DNA of 64,000 bases from Haloterrigena turkmenica DSM 5511. Lineage in GTDB: Archaea > Halobacteriota > Halobacteria > Halobacteriales > Natrialbaceae. Made by a program: the position numbers and the translations under genes. The notes beneath the pieces are model-generated. The model was not told the DNA's origin. It ran no database searches and worked only from the letters and a program-made list of their open reading frames with translations. The DNA lies in the NCBI RefSeq assembly GCF_000025325.1, contig NC_013745.1, positions 186,001 to 250,000 of the forward strand. The letters run 5' to 3'. This document shows, one piece after another, positions 61,623 to 64,000 of this stretch; position 1 is the first letter of the stretch, and each line of letters begins with the position of its first letter.

Positions 61623-62674
61623 CAGGTCATCACCTCCGTGGGCGCGGCGACTTCCTCATCGTCTTCGGTCTCCGATTCGGACTCGCTGGCAAGTCGGGTC
61701 CGAACACGGGGGTTGAACACTCGGTCCATCCCCTGCGCGAGCAGGATGAGGCCGAGGGCGAGAAACATGATCGCGATCATAGGAACCGCAAGCTGATACA
61801 TCGTCCCGCCGCCGCTGAGCGCACCGGCCTGGCTGTACGCATTGTCGAGCTGGATCCCCCAGTTAGCGACCGACGTGGGGAGGATGCCCAGATAGTAGAG
61901 TCCGACCGACGCGAAGACGACGTACCGAGCGGCGTTGGCGAAGTTGACAAGCACGTACGGCATGATATTCGGGATGACGTCCTTGATCAGGATCCGAGGC
62001 GTACTAACGCCCATCGTTCTGGACGCCTCTACGTAGGAGTTTTCGCGGATCGTCAGCACCTGCGATCGAATGGACCGAGCAAGCCCAGCCCAGTAGTTGA
62101 TCGTGATGAGAATGCCGATCACGACGGCGCGCTCCGGCGAGACGACGACCGCCAGCACCATGATGAGCGGGAGGCCGGGAATCGACATCGCGACGTCCGA
62201 GAACGTCGTCAGAACGCGGTCGGTCGTCCCCCCCTTGTATCCCGCGACTGTTCCGATCAGAACTGCGAGCCCCGTCGCAAAGACGCCGCCCGACAAGATC
62301 ATGACGAGCATCTCGGGTGTCGCGTGGATCGCCATGGCCAGGATGTCCTCACCGGAATTCGTCGTTCCGAGCGGTGCCTCCATCGTCTGGAACGGTTGCA
62401 GACTCCGCTCCGACTGGTTCGTGCTCGGCGACCGGTAGAGCCACGTGCCGACGGTGCCGATGAAGACGTATACGGCCAGGATGGATGCACCGAGACGCGT
62501 CCGGTTGTCCTCCCACGCGACGAGCCCCGGTTTGTAGACGAACTCCCGGTAGAAGTCTCGCAATCGGTCCGCCGTCGTGACTTCGACGTCGGACTGCGCG
62601 GCACCGAACGAGAACTCCTCTTCCGACTCGGTCGTGGATTCAGTATGCTTCACTGGAATCACCCGATTTGACAC
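61622..62674 (-). CDS. ABC transporter permease (DppC type)
   Basis: The 350-residue protein has an N-terminal cytoplasmic stretch, a first helix (GASILAVYVFIGTVGTWLY) and a large external loop. Five more helices carry the ATPase-contact loop SYVEASRTMGVSTPRILIKD. It overlaps the DppB-type permease gene by 35 bp. Its C-terminal tail is highly acidic (ESESETEDDEEVAAP), a haloarchaeal adaptation. Confidence 0.92.
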   Translation of the reverse strand: MSNRVIPVKHTESTTESEEEFSFGAAQSDVEVTTADRLRDFYREFVYKPGLVAWEDNRTRLGASILAVYVFIGTVGTWLYRSPSTNQSERSLQPFQTMEAPLGTTNSGEDILAMAIHATPEMLVMILSGGVFATGLAVLIGTVAGYKGGTTDRVLTTFSDVAMSIPGLPLIMVLAVVVSPERAVVIGILITINYWAGLARSIRSQVLTIRENSYVEASRTMGVSTPRILIKDVIPNIMPYVLVNFANAARYVVFASVGLYYLGILPTSVANWGIQLDNAYSQAGALSGGGTMYQLAVPMIAIMFLALGLILLAQGMDRVFNPRVRTRLASESESETEDDEEVAAPTEVMT

Positions 62675-63638
62675 GAGGATCGACGAGTCCGTACGTCAAG
62701 TCAGCGATGTAGACCGACAACACGAGCGCGGTCGTAATGACGAGGAAGATTCCCATCATGAGCGGGTAATCCCTGTTGATGAGGGCCTCGAACATGTAGT
62801 ATCCGATCCCCGTGTACGTAAAGACCTCCTCGAGGATCACCGATCCGCCAAGGTTGAACCCGATGAGCGTCAGGAACCCGGTATACATTGGCAGAATCGC
62901 GTTCCGGCCGACGTATCTAACGGCGATTCGGCGGTCAGAGAGTCCCCGCAGTCGCGCGACCCGGACAAAGTCCTCGCCGAGCACCTGAATACTGTTACCT
63001 CGCATCGCGAGCGTCTGCAGGCCGACCTGCGTGATCACGATCGATGCGATCGGGAGCGCCGCGTGGTACAACACGTTCCCCACGAACTGGAGCGACAGGC
63101 TGGGGGAGACGCCTGGGCTCGTTCGGTACCGCGCGGGGAAGATACCGAACTTGTACGAGAACACGACCACGAACAGGATGCCGAGCACATAGAAGGGAAC
63201 AGACGAGAGCAGAATCGACAAACCGCTCGAGACCGTGTCGAACCTAGACCCTTCCTTGTACGCGATGAGCGCGCCCCAGACGACGGCGATCGCAAACAGG
63301 ACGATAGTCGCCGTCACCATAACGAATACCGTCCACGGGAGCGCATCGGTGATGATACTGGAGACGGGCTCTCTAAAGTAAAACGACTCCCCCAGATTCC
63401 CGGACAGGAGCGACGACATGTACTCGTAGTACTCGACGTAGATCGGTTGGCTCTCCTCCTGTCGGGACTGGATGATGGAGTCGATGCGCGCAGGATCGAC
63501 GCCCTGTCGGACCAATCGCGCCCTGAGCATCTCTAACGGGCCGCCGGGAATCGCCCGTATCAGCCCGAAGGTGAGCGTGACAGTGAACCACAACGTAAGC
63601 ACTGCACGCCCAGTCCGCTTGACATAGTAATTATTCAT
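62640..63638 (-). CDS. ABC transporter permease (DppB type)
   Basis: The 332-residue protein has an N-terminal helix (RAVLTLWFTVTLTFGLIRAI) followed by PGGP, the DppB hallmark. A periplasmic-type region (QSRQEESQPIYVEYYEYMSS) and five further helices follow, with the contact loop DFVRVARLRGLSDRRIAVRY. It is the first permease after the binding-protein gene. The 69-bp gap upstream has no promoter that I can see. Confidence 0.92.
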   Translation of the reverse strand: MNNYYVKRTGRAVLTLWFTVTLTFGLIRAIPGGPLEMLRARLVRQGVDPARIDSIIQSRQEESQPIYVEYYEYMSSLLSGNLGESFYFREPVSSIITDALPWTVFVMVTATIVLFAIAVVWGALIAYKEGSRFDTVSSGLSILLSSVPFYVLGILFVVVFSYKFGIFPARYRTSPGVSPSLSLQFVGNVLYHAALPIASIVITQVGLQTLAMRGNSIQVLGEDFVRVARLRGLSDRRIAVRYVGRNAILPMYTGFLTLIGFNLGGSVILEEVFTYTGIGYYMFEALINRDYPLMMGIFLVITTALVLSVYIADLTYGLVDPRVKSGDSSEAY

Positions 63639-63707
63639 GGGTAGGACTGCGTAATACTACTAAATAAGGTTTTTGGTTGAATGGTATGCGGTTGCATCGC
63701 AATTCCT

Positions 63708-64000
63708 CTATCCGTCGTATTGCAGTTCTCCCTGACGAATGAGCCAGAGGTTCGGCCACCGAACCTGCGAAACCTCGGCACCCTGTTCGGGAACGGACCA
63801 CTCGTCGGTGGCAAGGAACGCCTGTTCTTGCTTTTCCATGACGGGGATCATGGGAAGGTCCACATTGGTCACCCACGCCTGTTCGATCGAGATCTCGCGG
63901 GTTGTCGCTTCGTCGGAGGTTTCGGACAGTTCCTTGAGGCGATCGCTAGGGTTCACCGTCATCGTTTCTGACCCGGTCCGAGAGGGGACGGTGACGTCGC
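63708..64000 (-). CDS. ABC transporter substrate-binding protein, family 5 (C-terminal part; start outside window)
   Basis: The minus-strand frame is open to the right edge. The visible end (VNPSDRLKELSETSDEATTR, VTNVDLPMIPVMEKQEQAFL, WPNLWLIRQGELQYDG) has the pattern of the C-terminus of Dpp/Opp-type solute-binding proteins, where a (L/I)P(L/M)IPxxEK segment is typical. It heads the transporter operon that runs to 59506. Confidence 0.75.
   Translation of the reverse strand, partial: DVTVPSRTGSETMTVNPSDRLKELSETSDEATTREISIEQAWVTNVDLPMIPVMEKQEQAFLATDEWSVPEQGAEVSQVRWPNLWLIRQGELQYDG

Noticed and set aside
62577-63536. 319-residue plus-strand frame opposite the DppB-type permease
   Set aside because: Arg/Asp/His-rich antisense shadow of the permease gene.
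1-64000. CRISPR arrays, rRNA or clear tRNA genes
   Set aside because: No series of short direct repeats with unique spacers and no conserved RNA gene sequence was seen.

Overview
The window comes from a halophilic archaeon (class Halobacteria), most probably Natrialbaceae-like. The coding regions are GC-rich, the proteins are acidic, many codon pairs give TCGAG, exported proteins carry Tat signals, and the regulators belong to haloarchaeal families (HTH-10/Bat, DUF7344, TrmB, TRAM, DUF7563). The many insertion-sequence and provirus remnants suggest a large plasmid or an accessory region of a chromosome. I saw no rRNA, tRNA or CRISPR array.

Layout. 1-3.4 kb: end of a polysaccharide lyase, a Tat lipoprotein polysaccharide deacetylase, then decayed genes and IS debris (tnpB 3' end, a 103-bp MITE-like element). 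3.5-9 kb: a dense block of regulators (HTH-10 fusion, PadR, two DUF7344 proteins, TRAM, zinc ribbon, TrmB, Lrp/AsnC). 9-28.6 kb: a graveyard of provirus and plasmid genes, most with frameshifts or in-frame stops. Embedded in it are apparently intact AT-richer cargo genes: a halocin C8-like precursor with two membrane PH-domain (YdbS/YdbT-like) proteins (15.5-18.5 kb), a 1405-residue secreted subtilisin-type protease (22.7-26.9 kb) and a tyrosine recombinase (27.4-28.6 kb). A 429-bp element with a perfect 8-bp target duplication carries a 60-residue membrane peptide.

29-36 kb: an HTH-10 regulator followed by a cupin and a short-chain dehydrogenase that share a 36-bp upstream motif, an intact IS5-type element, a MOSC protein, a cystathionine gamma-synthase/lyase-type enzyme and an ABM-type monooxygenase. 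36-39.7 kb: a defective IS630 element, a strongly strand-asymmetric stretch and further pseudogenes.

39.7-64 kb is a carbohydrate-use region. An IclR regulator with a tandem palindromic operator array faces a plus-strand cluster: ABC ATPase, GH4 alpha-galactosidase-type enzyme, sugar-binding lipoprotein, two permeases, galactonate dehydratase, sugar dehydrogenase and GH32 beta-fructosidase. Together these would import raffinose- or melibiose-type sugars, hydrolyse them inside the cell and feed galactose into a De Ley-Doudoroff route. The 2-keto-3-deoxy-sugar kinase and phospho-aldolase next in line are broken, so those steps must be supplied from elsewhere. A sulfatase, an AGE-family epimerase, a Gfo/Idh/MocA oxidoreductase, a sugar isomerase-type TIM-barrel protein and a Dpp/Opp-type oligomer transporter complete the region. 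Function calls come from reading motifs by eye; no database search was run.
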